NCBI RefSeq assembly: GCF_010731755.1 | Contig: NZ_AP022589.1 | Span: 3,596,001 to 3,660,000 of the forward strand | Origin: Mycolicibacter minnesotensis | GTDB taxonomy: Bacteria > Actinomycetota > Actinomycetes > Mycobacteriales > Mycobacteriaceae | Direction of reading: 5' to 3' | Length of the DNA stretch: 64,000 nt | In this document: piece after piece, positions 27,968 to 36,035 of the stretch | How the letters are laid out: each line of letters opens with the position of its first letter | How positions within the stretch are numbered: the stretch's first letter is position 1 | Position numbers and translations under genes: made by a program | The notes under the pieces: model-generated | What the model was told of the DNA's origin: nothing | The model's input: the letters and a program-made list of their open reading frames with translations, nothing else | Database searches by the model: none

Positions 27968-29182
27968 ATGTCTGTCATTACCGCCAACGCCCCTGCCGTC
28001 GCTGAAGTTCTTGCCCGCGTGCTGGCCACCGCGGATCGTGTCGCTGACGAGCTGCGCCAGACCGCCGCTGCTCGGGACAAGGCCAACGCCGCACCCCGCG
28101 CAGAGATCGAGTTGTTGCGCCGCAACGATCTGCTTCAAGTGCAGGAGCCGGTCGAATACGGTGGCTCGGGGCTCAGCTACCCGCAGGCCTCCCAGGTGAC
28201 ACGGCGGATCGCCCGAGGCGATACATCGATCGCCCATCTCCTCGGATACCACTTCGCCCAAACCCGCATCGCCAGCTTGTTCGGGACCCCTGAGCAAGCT
28301 GATGAGCTCTCACGCCGCAATGGGTCCGAGAAGCTGTTCTGGGGCGGGATCCAGAATCCTCGTGGCGGCTCTGACCTCGTTCTGACCCGCGACGGCGATG
28401 GCTTCCGTCTCAACGGCAGCCGGACCTTCGCCAGCGGTGCGAGCACCGGCGACCAGCTCTCTGTGACGGCGTCGTTGGATGGCTCACTGGTATTCCTGTC
28501 GCTGGACGTGCGCGGTGGCCGTCAGGGATTCACGTTTCTTGACGACTGGGACAACATCGGTCAGCGGCTGACGGACTCGGGTGGCGTACGCATCGTCGAT
28601 GCGCGGATCGAGCACCAGGAGGTGCTCGGCGAGGAGCCTTTTGGCAGTGCGGATCTCACGCCGTATCAGACTCTCGTAACGCCGCACTGGCAGTTGGCAT
28701 TTGTGAACTTTTACGTCGGGACCGCCGAGGGTGCGCTGACAGAGGCCTTTGATTGGACACGCGCCTACGCGTCGCCGTGGGAATCCTCGGGCGTCGAGCG
28801 CGCCACCGATGACCCCTACATCCTGCAGACCGTAGGCGAACTCGTCAGTGAGGTTCGGGCCGCTGCGCTGCTCGCCGACCGCGCCGGCGATGCCTTGCAG
28901 GCTGCCCTCGACATCGGTCCATCGCTGACCGAGGATCAGCGGGCAGAAGCGGCCATCGCCATCTACGAGGCCAAGTATCTGTCCACCAAGGTGGCCCTGG
29001 ACACGGCCAGCCGACTTTTCGAGATCCAGGGCGCCCGTGCGACGACCAGCAAGTACGGATTTGACCGGCATTGGCGCAACCTGCGCACCCACACGGTGCA
29101 CGATCCGGTGGCGTACAAGGCCAAAGAGGTTGGTGACTGGGTTCTCAACGCCCAGCGCCCCGAGTTCTCGCTGTATCGGTAG
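27968..29182 (+). CDS. DszC/SfnB-like flavin-dependent monooxygenase (acyl-CoA dehydrogenase fold)
   Basis: This 404-aa enzyme has the acyl-CoA dehydrogenase fold used by reduced-flavin monooxygenases such as DszC. N-terminal helices are followed by a beta domain (GIQNPRGGSDLVL...), then a C-terminal helical domain ending with the group signature DRHWRNLRTHTVHDPVAYK. Members oxidise organosulfur compounds or take part in sulfone use; the substrate here is unknown. The ATG is chosen because GGGAG lies 8 bases upstream. It is the first gene of a four-gene run on the + strand, four bases before the SsuD-like gene. Confidence 0.85.
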   Translation: MSVITANAPAVAEVLARVLATADRVADELRQTAAARDKANAAPRAEIELLRRNDLLQVQEPVEYGGSGLSYPQASQVTRRIARGDTSIAHLLGYHFAQTRIASLFGTPEQADELSRRNGSEKLFWGGIQNPRGGSDLVLTRDGDGFRLNGSRTFASGASTGDQLSVTASLDGSLVFLSLDVRGGRQGFTFLDDWDNIGQRLTDSGGVRIVDARIEHQEVLGEEPFGSADLTPYQTLVTPHWQLAFVNFYVGTAEGALTEAFDWTRAYASPWESSGVERATDDPYILQTVGELVSEVRAAALLADRAGDALQAALDIGPSLTEDQRAEAAIAIYEAKYLSTKVALDTASRLFEIQGARATTSKYGFDRHWRNLRTHTVHDPVAYKAKEVGDWVLNAQRPEFSLYR

Positions 29183-29186
29183 ACCG

Positions 29187-30329
29187 ATGGCCATCACATT
29201 GCATTGGTTCCTGCCCACCAACGGCGACTCACGCAGTGACCTGAGCCTCGGCAACGCGGTTGGCGAAGCAGGCAGCCGGGTGGATTCCTTCGGCGCGGAT
29301 CGGGCCCCTGACCTTGACTATCTCAGTCTGGTGGCCGGCGCCGCGGAGCAGCTCGGGTTCACTGGAGCGCTGACACCCACCAGCAGTTGGTGTGAGGACG
29401 CCTGGGTATTCACCGCCGCGCTGACCCAACGCACCGAACGGTTCAAGTATCTGGTGGCATTCCGCCCGGGACTGCAGGCTCCGACGCTAGTGGCGCAGGC
29501 CGCAGCGACCTACCAGCGGATCTCGCAGAATCGGCTGCTGCTCAACGTTGTTACCGGCGGTGACGACGTCGAGCAGCGCCGGTTCGGCGACTACCTGGGT
29601 AAAGCGGAGCGCTACGAGCGCGCGGCCGAATTCCTCACCATATTTCGGCAGTTGTGGTCTGGGCAGTCGGTGACGTTCACCGGAAAGCACCTGTCGGTTG
29701 AGGATGCGACCATTGTTCCCGCCGCCGCGTGGCCTGATATCTACCTCGGCGGCTCGTCCTCTGAAGCGCTGGATGTCGCCGCAGAACATGCCGATGTCTA
29801 TCTGACCTGGGGAGAGCCTCCCGCGCAGGTTGCGGAGAAGATCGACGCGGTGCGACGCCGCGTGAAGAACCTCGGCCGAGCGCGGGCGGCTGCGGGCGAC
29901 TTGCGATTTGGGATCCGACTACACGTCATCAGCAGGCAGACGGAAGAAGAGGCCTGGGCACAGGCCAACCGGCTGCTGTCCGGCTTGGATCCTGACCAGA
30001 TACGCCGCGCTCAACAGATTCAGCGCAACTCACAATCAGAGGGGCAAAGGCGGATGTCCGCGCTACACGGCGGCAGCACCGACAACCTAGAGGTATCGCC
30101 CAACTTGTGGGCAGGCGTCGGGTTGGTCCGCGGAGGCGCCGGCACAGCGTTAGTCGGCAGCCACGAACAGGTTGCCGATCGTATCGCCGAATACCACGAG
30201 CTGGGCCTCGATGAGTTCGTCTTGTCCGGCTATCCGCACTTGGAAGAGGCCTACGCCTTCGGCGAAGGAGTCATCCCCATTCTTGCCGACCGTGGGCTCC
30301 TTGCCGACCGTCCTGCCCGTTCCAGTTAG
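29187..30329 (+). CDS. SsuD-like FMNH2-dependent alkanesulfonate monooxygenase
   Basis: This is a 380-aa luciferase-like (LLM) flavoprotein, with a TIM barrel and an SsuD-like order of motifs: an N-terminal barrel strand ITLHWFLPTNGDSR, RFKYLVAFRPGLQAPTLVAQ, LLLNVVTGGD, and the SPNLWAGVGLVRGGAGTALVGS segment. SsuD cleaves C-S bonds of alkanesulfonates with reduced FMN and oxygen to release sulfite. It is packed between the DszC-like and SfnG-like genes. No SsuE-type flavin reductase is nearby, so reduced flavin must come from elsewhere. Confidence 0.88.
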   Translation: MAITLHWFLPTNGDSRSDLSLGNAVGEAGSRVDSFGADRAPDLDYLSLVAGAAEQLGFTGALTPTSSWCEDAWVFTAALTQRTERFKYLVAFRPGLQAPTLVAQAAATYQRISQNRLLLNVVTGGDDVEQRRFGDYLGKAERYERAAEFLTIFRQLWSGQSVTFTGKHLSVEDATIVPAAAWPDIYLGGSSSEALDVAAEHADVYLTWGEPPAQVAEKIDAVRRRVKNLGRARAAAGDLRFGIRLHVISRQTEEEAWAQANRLLSGLDPDQIRRAQQIQRNSQSEGQRRMSALHGGSTDNLEVSPNLWAGVGLVRGGAGTALVGSHEQVADRIAEYHELGLDEFVLSGYPHLEEAYAFGEGVIPILADRGLLADRPARSS

Positions 30330-30347
30330 CTTCGCGAGGAGACCGTT

Positions 30348-31475
30348 ATGCCAACCGATCCCACTACACCCCTGAGTTTCGCGTACTGGGTACCCAACGT
30401 CAGCGGTGGGCTGGTGACATCCACTATCGAGCAACGCACCGACTGGAGCTATGACTACAACGTCGCGTTGGCGCGGCTGGCGGAGGAAGCTGGCTATGAG
30501 TACGCACTGACCCAGGTGCGCTACACCGCCAGCTACGGAGCCGAATACCAGCAAGAATCAACCAGTTTCAGCTTGGCGCTGCTCTTGGCCACTGAACGAC
30601 TGAAGGTGATCGCCGCCGTCCACCCTGGTCTGTGGCAGCCCGGCGTGTTGGCCAAGTGGGTGGCAACCGCCGACCATCTCTCCAACGGCCGCGCTGCAGT
30701 CAACGTCGTTAGCGGATGGCTCAAGGACGAGTTCACCAAACTGGGAGAGCCCTGGCTCGAACACGACGAACGGTACCGGCGCAGTGCCGAATTCATCCAG
30801 GTGCTCAGAGAGATCTGGACCGAGGAACGAGCCAACTTCGCCGGCGATTTCTACCGAATCCGTGATTTCAGCCTCAAACCGAAGCCACTGTCGTTGCCAG
30901 ACCGACCCCACCCGGAGATCTTTCAGGGTGGCAACTCCACGGCAGCCCGCCAGAACGGGGGCCGCTACTCCGACTGGTACTTCTCCAACGGCAACGACTT
31001 CGACGGCGTCAGCCAGCAACTTGCCGACCTCCGCAGGATCGCCGCGGAGGCGGGCCGCACCGAGGGGCCACGGTTCGGGCTCAACGGATTCGTGATTGTT
31101 CGCGACACTGAGGCTGAAGCACGAGAGCAACTGCGCGAAATCGTCGCGAAGGCCGACAGGCCCGCGGTCGAAGGGTTCGGGGCAGCGGTCAAACAAGCTG
31201 GTGCCGCCACGTCCGATCAACGTGGAATGTGGGCCGACTCCAGCTTTGAAGATTTGGTTCAGTACAACGACGGGTTCCGCACCCAACTGATCGGCACCGC
31301 TGAACAGGTCGCCGAACGCATCGTCGCGTACCGCAGGCTGGGCGTTGATCTGATCCTGACGGCTTTCCTGCACTTCCAGGAGGAGCTTGAAGCCTTCGGA
31401 AAGAAGGTGTTGCCGCTCGTTCGGGAATTGGAGGCCGCCGAAGTCAACCGGCCCGCGGTCTTCACGGCATCTTGA
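30348..31475 (+). CDS. SfnG-like dimethylsulfone monooxygenase (LLM family)
   Basis: This is a 375-aa LLM flavin monooxygenase closest, by my reading, to SfnG. It has FAYWVPNVSGGLVTS at the N-terminus, the AAVHPGLWQPGVLAKW strand, NVVSGWLKDEF, and IFQGGNSTAARQNGGRYSDWYFSNG. SfnG oxidises dimethylsulfone to methanesulfinate, feeding the alkanesulfonate pathway in which SsuD acts. GAGGAG lies before the ATG. The stop is followed closely by the SfnB-like gene (TTGA overlap with one possible start). Confidence 0.88.
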   Translation: MPTDPTTPLSFAYWVPNVSGGLVTSTIEQRTDWSYDYNVALARLAEEAGYEYALTQVRYTASYGAEYQQESTSFSLALLLATERLKVIAAVHPGLWQPGVLAKWVATADHLSNGRAAVNVVSGWLKDEFTKLGEPWLEHDERYRRSAEFIQVLREIWTEERANFAGDFYRIRDFSLKPKPLSLPDRPHPEIFQGGNSTAARQNGGRYSDWYFSNGNDFDGVSQQLADLRRIAAEAGRTEGPRFGLNGFVIVRDTEAEAREQLREIVAKADRPAVEGFGAAVKQAGAATSDQRGMWADSSFEDLVQYNDGFRTQLIGTAEQVAERIVAYRRLGVDLILTAFLHFQEELEAFGKKVLPLVRELEAAEVNRPAVFTAS

Positions 31476-31489
31476 CCGGGGCAGAACCT

Positions 31490-32677
31490 GTGACGAGAAG
31501 GACACACGCGGAAGTCGTCGCCACAGCCGAACAATTCGCCAGCGCAGTGCGGTTCAGCGCCGCTGACCGAGATCGGGCCGGGACGGTTCCGCGAGCTGAG
31601 GCGGCTCAGTTCGATGATCTCGGTCTACCGGCTATCACGGTTCCCGTCGAAGACGGTGGGGACGGGCTCGGACCTCGCACCCTGGCCGAGGTGATCAGGA
31701 TCATCGCGGCAGCCGATCCCGCGTTGGCCCAGATTCCGCAGGGCCACTTCCTGGCCATCGACATCCTGCGGCTACTGGGGACTTGGCAGCAGCGGGCCCG
31801 GATCTTTCCGGCAGTGGTCAAAGGTGCACGCGTCGCCCCCGTGCTAGCTGAGCGCGGCGGTCACCATGCGCAAGACCTCAAAACTCGCTTGGTTGCCGAC
31901 GGCACCGGCTGGCGGATCGAGGGGGTCAAGTACTACTGCACCGGGGCGATTACCTCGCAGTGGCTGGCGGCCAGCGCGTTGGATCCCGACGGTCGCCTCG
32001 TTCTCGCTTTCGTCGAACGCGACACCCCTGGTGTGACCATTGATGAAGATTGGGCCGCCATGGGTCAGCGCTCGACCGTGAGCGGAACCACCACGTTGGA
32101 CGGCGTGGTCGTGGATCCCGACCTCGTCGTCCCTTACTGGTCAGCGTTCGAGAGGCCGCAGTTGCTCGGTGCGCGTGCCCAGCTTGTCCACGCATCGATC
32201 GAAGCAGGCATTGCCGAAGGTGCCCTGGCTGAGGCCGCCGAGTTCGTTCGCACCCGTTCGCGCCCATTCTTTGAGGCTGTCCGACACGGACAAATCAATG
32301 CGGCCAGCGAAGACCCCCATATCCTGCTGCGATTCGGTGAACTTGCCACCCGAACCCGTGCCGCAATCCAATTATTACGCTGGGCTGCAGACGAACTCGA
32401 AGACGCCGAACTCGCGCCAGGTGACCCGAACACCGCAGGCCATGGCTCGATCGCGGTCGCCCAAGCCAAAGCGTTCGCCAGCGATGTGGCTGTCGATGTT
32501 GCCAGCCAGATCTTCGCATTGACTGGGGCCAGCGGAACCGACCGTCGTTACGACCTTGACCGACACTGGCGAAACGCCCGCACCCATAGCGTGCATGACC
32601 CCGTCGATTGGAAATACCACCACATCGGAGCATGGGAACTGGCCGGGGTGCCACCACCCAACCACGGTCAAATCTGA
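31490..32677 (+). CDS. SfnB-like sulfur acquisition oxidoreductase (acyl-CoA dehydrogenase fold)
   Basis: This 395-aa protein shares the fold and C-terminal signature of the first gene in the cluster (DRHWRNARTHSVHDPVDWK) and fits the SfnB family that accompanies sulfone use. The chosen GTG has GGGGCAG upstream; a TTG at 31472, overlapping the SfnG stop, is the alternative. It is the last gene of the organosulfur run; the CDF exporter that follows has its own promoter. Confidence 0.87.
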   Translation: MTRRTHAEVVATAEQFASAVRFSAADRDRAGTVPRAEAAQFDDLGLPAITVPVEDGGDGLGPRTLAEVIRIIAAADPALAQIPQGHFLAIDILRLLGTWQQRARIFPAVVKGARVAPVLAERGGHHAQDLKTRLVADGTGWRIEGVKYYCTGAITSQWLAASALDPDGRLVLAFVERDTPGVTIDEDWAAMGQRSTVSGTTTLDGVVVDPDLVVPYWSAFERPQLLGARAQLVHASIEAGIAEGALAEAAEFVRTRSRPFFEAVRHGQINAASEDPHILLRFGELATRTRAAIQLLRWAADELEDAELAPGDPNTAGHGSIAVAQAKAFASDVAVDVASQIFALTGASGTDRRYDLDRHWRNARTHSVHDPVDWKYHHIGAWELAGVPPPNHGQI

Positions 32678-32720
32678 CGGATGTCCGGGTCGGCCGGAGC
32701 TTGCACCGATCGGCCCCTAC

Positions 32721-32749
32721 TTGCACATATAGTGATATATGCATATATT
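32721..32749 (+). promoter_or_regulatory. Promoter and palindromic operator of the CDF exporter gene
   Basis: TTGCAC (32721-32726) and TATATT (32744-32749) are 17 bases apart. ATATATGCATATAT at 32735-32748 is a perfect 14-bp palindrome that overlaps the -10. The start codon begins seven bases after the -10, so the message is probably leaderless. A symmetric A/T site over the promoter of a metal exporter is typical of ArsR/SmtB-type metal-released repression. Confidence 0.65.
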
Positions 32750-32755
32750 TTGGTC

Positions 32756-33715
32756 ATGGCAAATCGCGGGGAAGTGGCGGCAGGGGCCTCCGGGCACGCT
32801 CACGCGCATACATCGCCCGACAGTGACCGGCGCTGGCTGACCGGTGCCTTGGCAGTGATCGTCGTGTTCATGCTCGGCGAAATCACGGTTGGTGTGCTGG
32901 CCGGCTCGTTGGCGTTGCTCTCCGATGCAGCGCACATGCTGACCGATTCCGCGTCGATCGTGTTGGCGCTGTGGGCGATTCGGCTGGCCGCCAGGCCCGC
33001 TGCGGGGCGTATGACCTATGGCTGGAAACGGGTCGAGATTCTGTCCGCGCAGGCTAACGGTGTGACCTTGTTGGTGCTGGCGGCGTGGCTGGCCTATGAG
33101 GCCATTCGTCGCCTGGTCCACCCGCCCGAGGTCACCGGCGCCCTGGTGCTCATCACGGCGCTGTGCGGGATCGTCGTGAATCTCGCCGCGACCTGGATGA
33201 TCAGCCGCGCCAACCGCTCCAGCCTCAATGTCGAGGGTGCCTTCCAGCACATCCTCAACGATCTGTTCGCGTTCATCGCGACCGCCGTGGCCGGAGTGGT
33301 CATCGTGACCACCGGGTTCGCGCGCGCCGACGCGATCGCCACGCTGGTGGTCGTGGTGTTGATGATCAAGGCCGGCGTCGGGCTGGTGCGCGCCTCCAGT
33401 CGGATCTTTCTGGAAGCGGCCCCGCTCGACCTGGACCCGGCCGCGATCGGGCGCGAGATGGCCACGCAAGACAGCGTCCTCGAAGTTCACGACCTGCACA
33501 TCTGGGAGATCACGTCGGGCTCTCCAGCGCTCTCGGCGCATGTTCTCGTCCCGCCGGACAGCGACTGCCACGCTGTGCGCGCCGATCTGAACCGGTTACT
33601 GACAACGAGTCACAACATCGAACACTCGACCTTGCAGGTCGACCATGCCCAGTCCGGCGCCGGCGCGCACTGCGACCACCCCCACGGCCCGAGCCACCGG
33701 GCCGACCACCGCTAA
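32756..33715 (+). CDS. CDF family zinc/cation exporter (CzcD/ZitB-like)
   Basis: This 319-aa cation diffusion facilitator exports Zn2+ (possibly Co2+ or Cd2+) in exchange for protons. Six transmembrane helices lie between residues about 28 and 220, with metal sites in helix II (DAAHMLTD) and helix V (HILND), the HD-HD set of zinc transporters. A cytoplasmic C-terminal domain has EVHDLHIWEI. Both ends are His-rich (GHAHAHTSPD at the start, HCDHPHGPSH at the end). The ATG has no Shine-Dalgarno, matching a leaderless start. Confidence 0.93.
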   Translation: MANRGEVAAGASGHAHAHTSPDSDRRWLTGALAVIVVFMLGEITVGVLAGSLALLSDAAHMLTDSASIVLALWAIRLAARPAAGRMTYGWKRVEILSAQANGVTLLVLAAWLAYEAIRRLVHPPEVTGALVLITALCGIVVNLAATWMISRANRSSLNVEGAFQHILNDLFAFIATAVAGVVIVTTGFARADAIATLVVVVLMIKAGVGLVRASSRIFLEAAPLDLDPAAIGREMATQDSVLEVHDLHIWEITSGSPALSAHVLVPPDSDCHAVRADLNRLLTTSHNIEHSTLQVDHAQSGAGAHCDHPHGPSHRADHR

Positions 33716-33732
33716 CTCCAGGAGGTTTTGTC

Positions 33733-34338
33733 ATGGCTGCCACCGCGATCGTGCTCTACGTCGTCTTCGTCGCGCTCGGATTCGGCTGGCGCAGCTGGGT
33801 GCAGTACCGCCATACCGGCAGCGCCGGATTCCGCGGCGTCAGCGGACGTCCCGGCTCGCCCGAGTGGCTGGCCGGTGTCGGATTCGTCGTTGCGATGATC
33901 GCCGGCATCGCCGCCCCCCTGTTGCAGCTGAGCGGGATACTCGCACCGATTCCCCTGTTGCACACGCTCGGAGTGCAGGCGGCCGGTACGTTCCTTGCGC
34001 TGGCCGGCATAGCGGCGACCCTCTACAGTCAGCGTGACATGGGGGAGTCCTGGCGCATCGGGGTTGACGCCGACGAGACCACCGCCTTGGTGCGCCACGG
34101 CGTGTTCGCGCGGGTGCGCAACCCGATCTTCACCGCCATGCTGACCTTCGCCGCCGGCATCACCCTGATGACCCCTAACCCGCTGGCTCTCCTCGTGTTC
34201 GGGGTTCTGCTGGTCTCGATCGAACTGCAGGTCCGCGTGGTTGAAGAGCCTTACCTGGTGCGCACTCACGGCGAGGCCTACGGCAACTACCGCAGCGCTG
34301 TGGGCCGGTTTGTGCCCGGGGTAGGGCGGGTGGGATGA
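33733..34338 (+). CDS. Isoprenylcysteine carboxyl methyltransferase-like (ICMT/PEMT) membrane protein
   Basis: This is a 201-aa membrane protein with about five hydrophobic segments and the ICMT/phospholipid methyltransferase pattern near the C-terminus: LVRHGVFARVRNPIFTAML, then EEPYLVRTHGEAYGNYRSAVGRFVPG. Bacterial members are thought to methylate small membrane-associated substrates with SAM; the substrate is unknown. GGAGG lies eight bases before the ATG and 17 bases after the exporter stop, so the two genes are co-transcribed and its role may be linked to metal or envelope stress. Confidence 0.8.
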   Translation: MAATAIVLYVVFVALGFGWRSWVQYRHTGSAGFRGVSGRPGSPEWLAGVGFVVAMIAGIAAPLLQLSGILAPIPLLHTLGVQAAGTFLALAGIAATLYSQRDMGESWRIGVDADETTALVRHGVFARVRNPIFTAMLTFAAGITLMTPNPLALLVFGVLLVSIELQVRVVEEPYLVRTHGEAYGNYRSAVGRFVPGVGRVG

Positions 34339-34345
34339 ATCGGCT

Positions 34346-35302
34346 TTACGTCGCTAGAGCGTCAGATGCGGTGGCCGACGTCGGCGCCGAGGCGACTGCG
34401 CTGCGGGCGCTGTTGTCGACGGTGAGGGTGAACACGTCCGGTCGGGAGTAGTGGCCGGTGACGTCGAGGTCGTATTTCCCGCGGACCTGATCGTCGAGAT
34501 CGAGATCGGCCACCAGCAGTGCTTCCGCGCCGTAGACCGGCCCGGCGAGCACCTCGCCGAGCGGGGAGACGATGACGCTGCCGCCGCGGATCAGCTCGCC
34601 CGGCACCGGCTGCGGATCATGGTTCTGATAGTCCTCGGGCAGGTCGGCGGTGCTCAGGTACTGGCAGGCGCTGAGTACGAAACACCTTCCCTCATAAGCG
34701 ATGTGCCGCATGGTCGACTGCCAGATGTCGCGGTCATCGACCGTCGGTGCGCACCACAACTGCACGCCCTGCTGATAGGTGGCGAGGCGGAACTGGGGCA
34801 TGTAGTTCTCCCAGCAGATCGTCGCGGCGAACCGGCCGGAGGGGGAGTCGAAGACCTCGATCGTCGAACCGTCGCCCTGGCCCCAAATGAGCCGTTCACT
34901 CCCGGTCGGCATGAGTTTGCGGTGCTTGCCCAGCAACTGCCCGTCGGGGCCGAAATAAACCGCCGTGCAATACAGGGTGCCACCGTCGCGCTCGATCACA
35001 CCCACCACGATCGTCATCCGCGACCGGCGCGCTAGCTCGCCGATCCGCTGGGTCGCCGGGCCGGGCACCGCCACCGCTGACGAGCAGTAGCGCAGGTAAT
35101 CTTCGCGACCAGCCGGGGTGCGAGACCCCACGACCGCGCCGAACGACAGCCCCTTGGGGTAGCCGCCCACGAAGGCTTCCGGAAACACCAGGAACTCGAC
35201 CCCCGCCGCCTTCGCACGGTCGACGAACGTCTCCAGCTTGGCCAGGGTCGCGGCGGTGTCGAACAGCACCGATCCGACCTGTGCAACCCCGGCTTTTGGC
35301 AT
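34346..35302 (-). CDS. Nitrilase / aliphatic nitrile hydrolase family protein
   Basis: This 318-aa carbon-nitrogen hydrolase has the nitrilase triad: Glu42 (FPEAFVGGYPKG), Lys129 (KHRKLMPT) and Cys163 (TICWENYMP). The overall pattern fits true nitrilases, which turn nitriles into acids and ammonia, more than amidases. The ATG is fixed by GGGAGGA. It converges on the methyltransferase gene (7 bases apart) and is the last chromosomal gene before the integrated element. Confidence 0.9.
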   Translation of the reverse strand: MPKAGVAQVGSVLFDTAATLAKLETFVDRAKAAGVEFLVFPEAFVGGYPKGLSFGAVVGSRTPAGREDYLRYCSSAVAVPGPATQRIGELARRSRMTIVVGVIERDGGTLYCTAVYFGPDGQLLGKHRKLMPTGSERLIWGQGDGSTIEVFDSPSGRFAATICWENYMPQFRLATYQQGVQLWCAPTVDDRDIWQSTMRHIAYEGRCFVLSACQYLSTADLPEDYQNHDPQPVPGELIRGGSVIVSPLGEVLAGPVYGAEALLVADLDLDDQVRGKYDLDVTGHYSRPDVFTLTVDNSARSAVASAPTSATASDALAT

Positions 35303-35410
35303 ATTGGTCCTCCCGATTGGTACCCCAATCGTAGGAGGTGCCAGGTGTGAGCGGATGCGGTGAGGCCGCCGTGACACGTAGAGATTCGTGCCGGGCCTCC
35401 TGGCCCAGGA

Positions 35411-35439
35411 AACAGAAAGGCCCCGGCACGCGCCGGGGC
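35411..35439 (-). terminator. Terminator of the tRNA-Leu transcript, now separated from its gene
   Basis: GCCCCGGC (35420-35427), loop ACGC, GCCGGGGC (35432-35439) form an 8-base hairpin; read on the - strand it is followed by CTTTCTGTT. It would end a - strand transcript arriving from the right. In the uninterrupted chromosome that transcript is tRNA-Leu, whose 3' end would lie about 30 bases away. The element has moved it 12.7 kb off. Confidence 0.65.
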
Positions 35440-35470
35440 GATCCGTCATTGATGAGCTGACTCATCACAC

Positions 35471-35490
35471 TGTGTCCGAGGGGGGACTTG
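35471..35490. repeat. attL: 20-bp direct repeat, copy of the tRNA-Leu 3' end
   Basis: TGTGTCCGAGGGGGGACTTG is identical to 48180-48199. It equals the last bases of tRNA-Leu(GAG) (3' half of the T-arm and acceptor stem) on the - strand. It marks the left boundary of the element. Homology stops sharply on both sides. Confidence 0.9.
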
Positions 35491-36035
35491 GCCACCTGCG
35501 ACACGGGTTGAGATCTTTCAACTGAGTTGACCATCGCCTCGGATTGATGAAGGGGCGTCCGCGGGCCTGGTGGCAACCTCTTCGGGTTCGACCAGGCCCG
35601 GCGCAGTGATGCCCGGTCGGGTCTTATTGCTTACAGTCCCGCATTCGCTGGATTCGGGCAGCTACACGCTTGGACTGCTGGGTTCCGTACCTGCGAATCG
35701 TGTGCCGTCGTCTCACCGAGGGTGGATACGGCGACGACGAACCGTGGGACGGTGGTTATCGCTGCTGGCCCGTGTCGATGCCTTGGGCGACGCTTTGCGA
35801 TGATGACCATCCGCAGGAAAGCCCTGGCGATCGGCCCATTCCGGTGGGCGAACCGCCCCCGATGGCGTTCCGCGGGTCTTCTACCGGGGTCGGGACGCGG
35901 CTGATAGCCGCCGTGGTATGCCTGACCGATTTTGAGTCGAACGCACTAGACGTCGGGGGTTCCAGGTAGCGTGACGGTTCGTTCGGCAAGCTGGTGTGGC
36001 GATGGCCACTGCTGTCTGGGGGGCGGGGATACACG
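35491..36035. other. 545-base left end of the element, no confident gene
   Basis: Short open frames exist (for example about 35670-35969), but none has a good start site or a family I recognise. The region probably holds the element-side attachment flank and the mod promoter. Just inside attL, the frame that would extend the integrase after excision runs to a TGA at 35528-35530. Confidence 0.45.

Noticed and set aside
35670..35969. Possible 99-aa gene at the left end of the element
   Set aside because: No ribosome binding site, odd composition and no recognisable family; kept only as part of a described gap.
35994..36035. Upstream GTG as the mod start
   Set aside because: It has no ribosome binding site, while the GTG at 36036 follows a purine-rich G tract and begins a family-like N-terminus.
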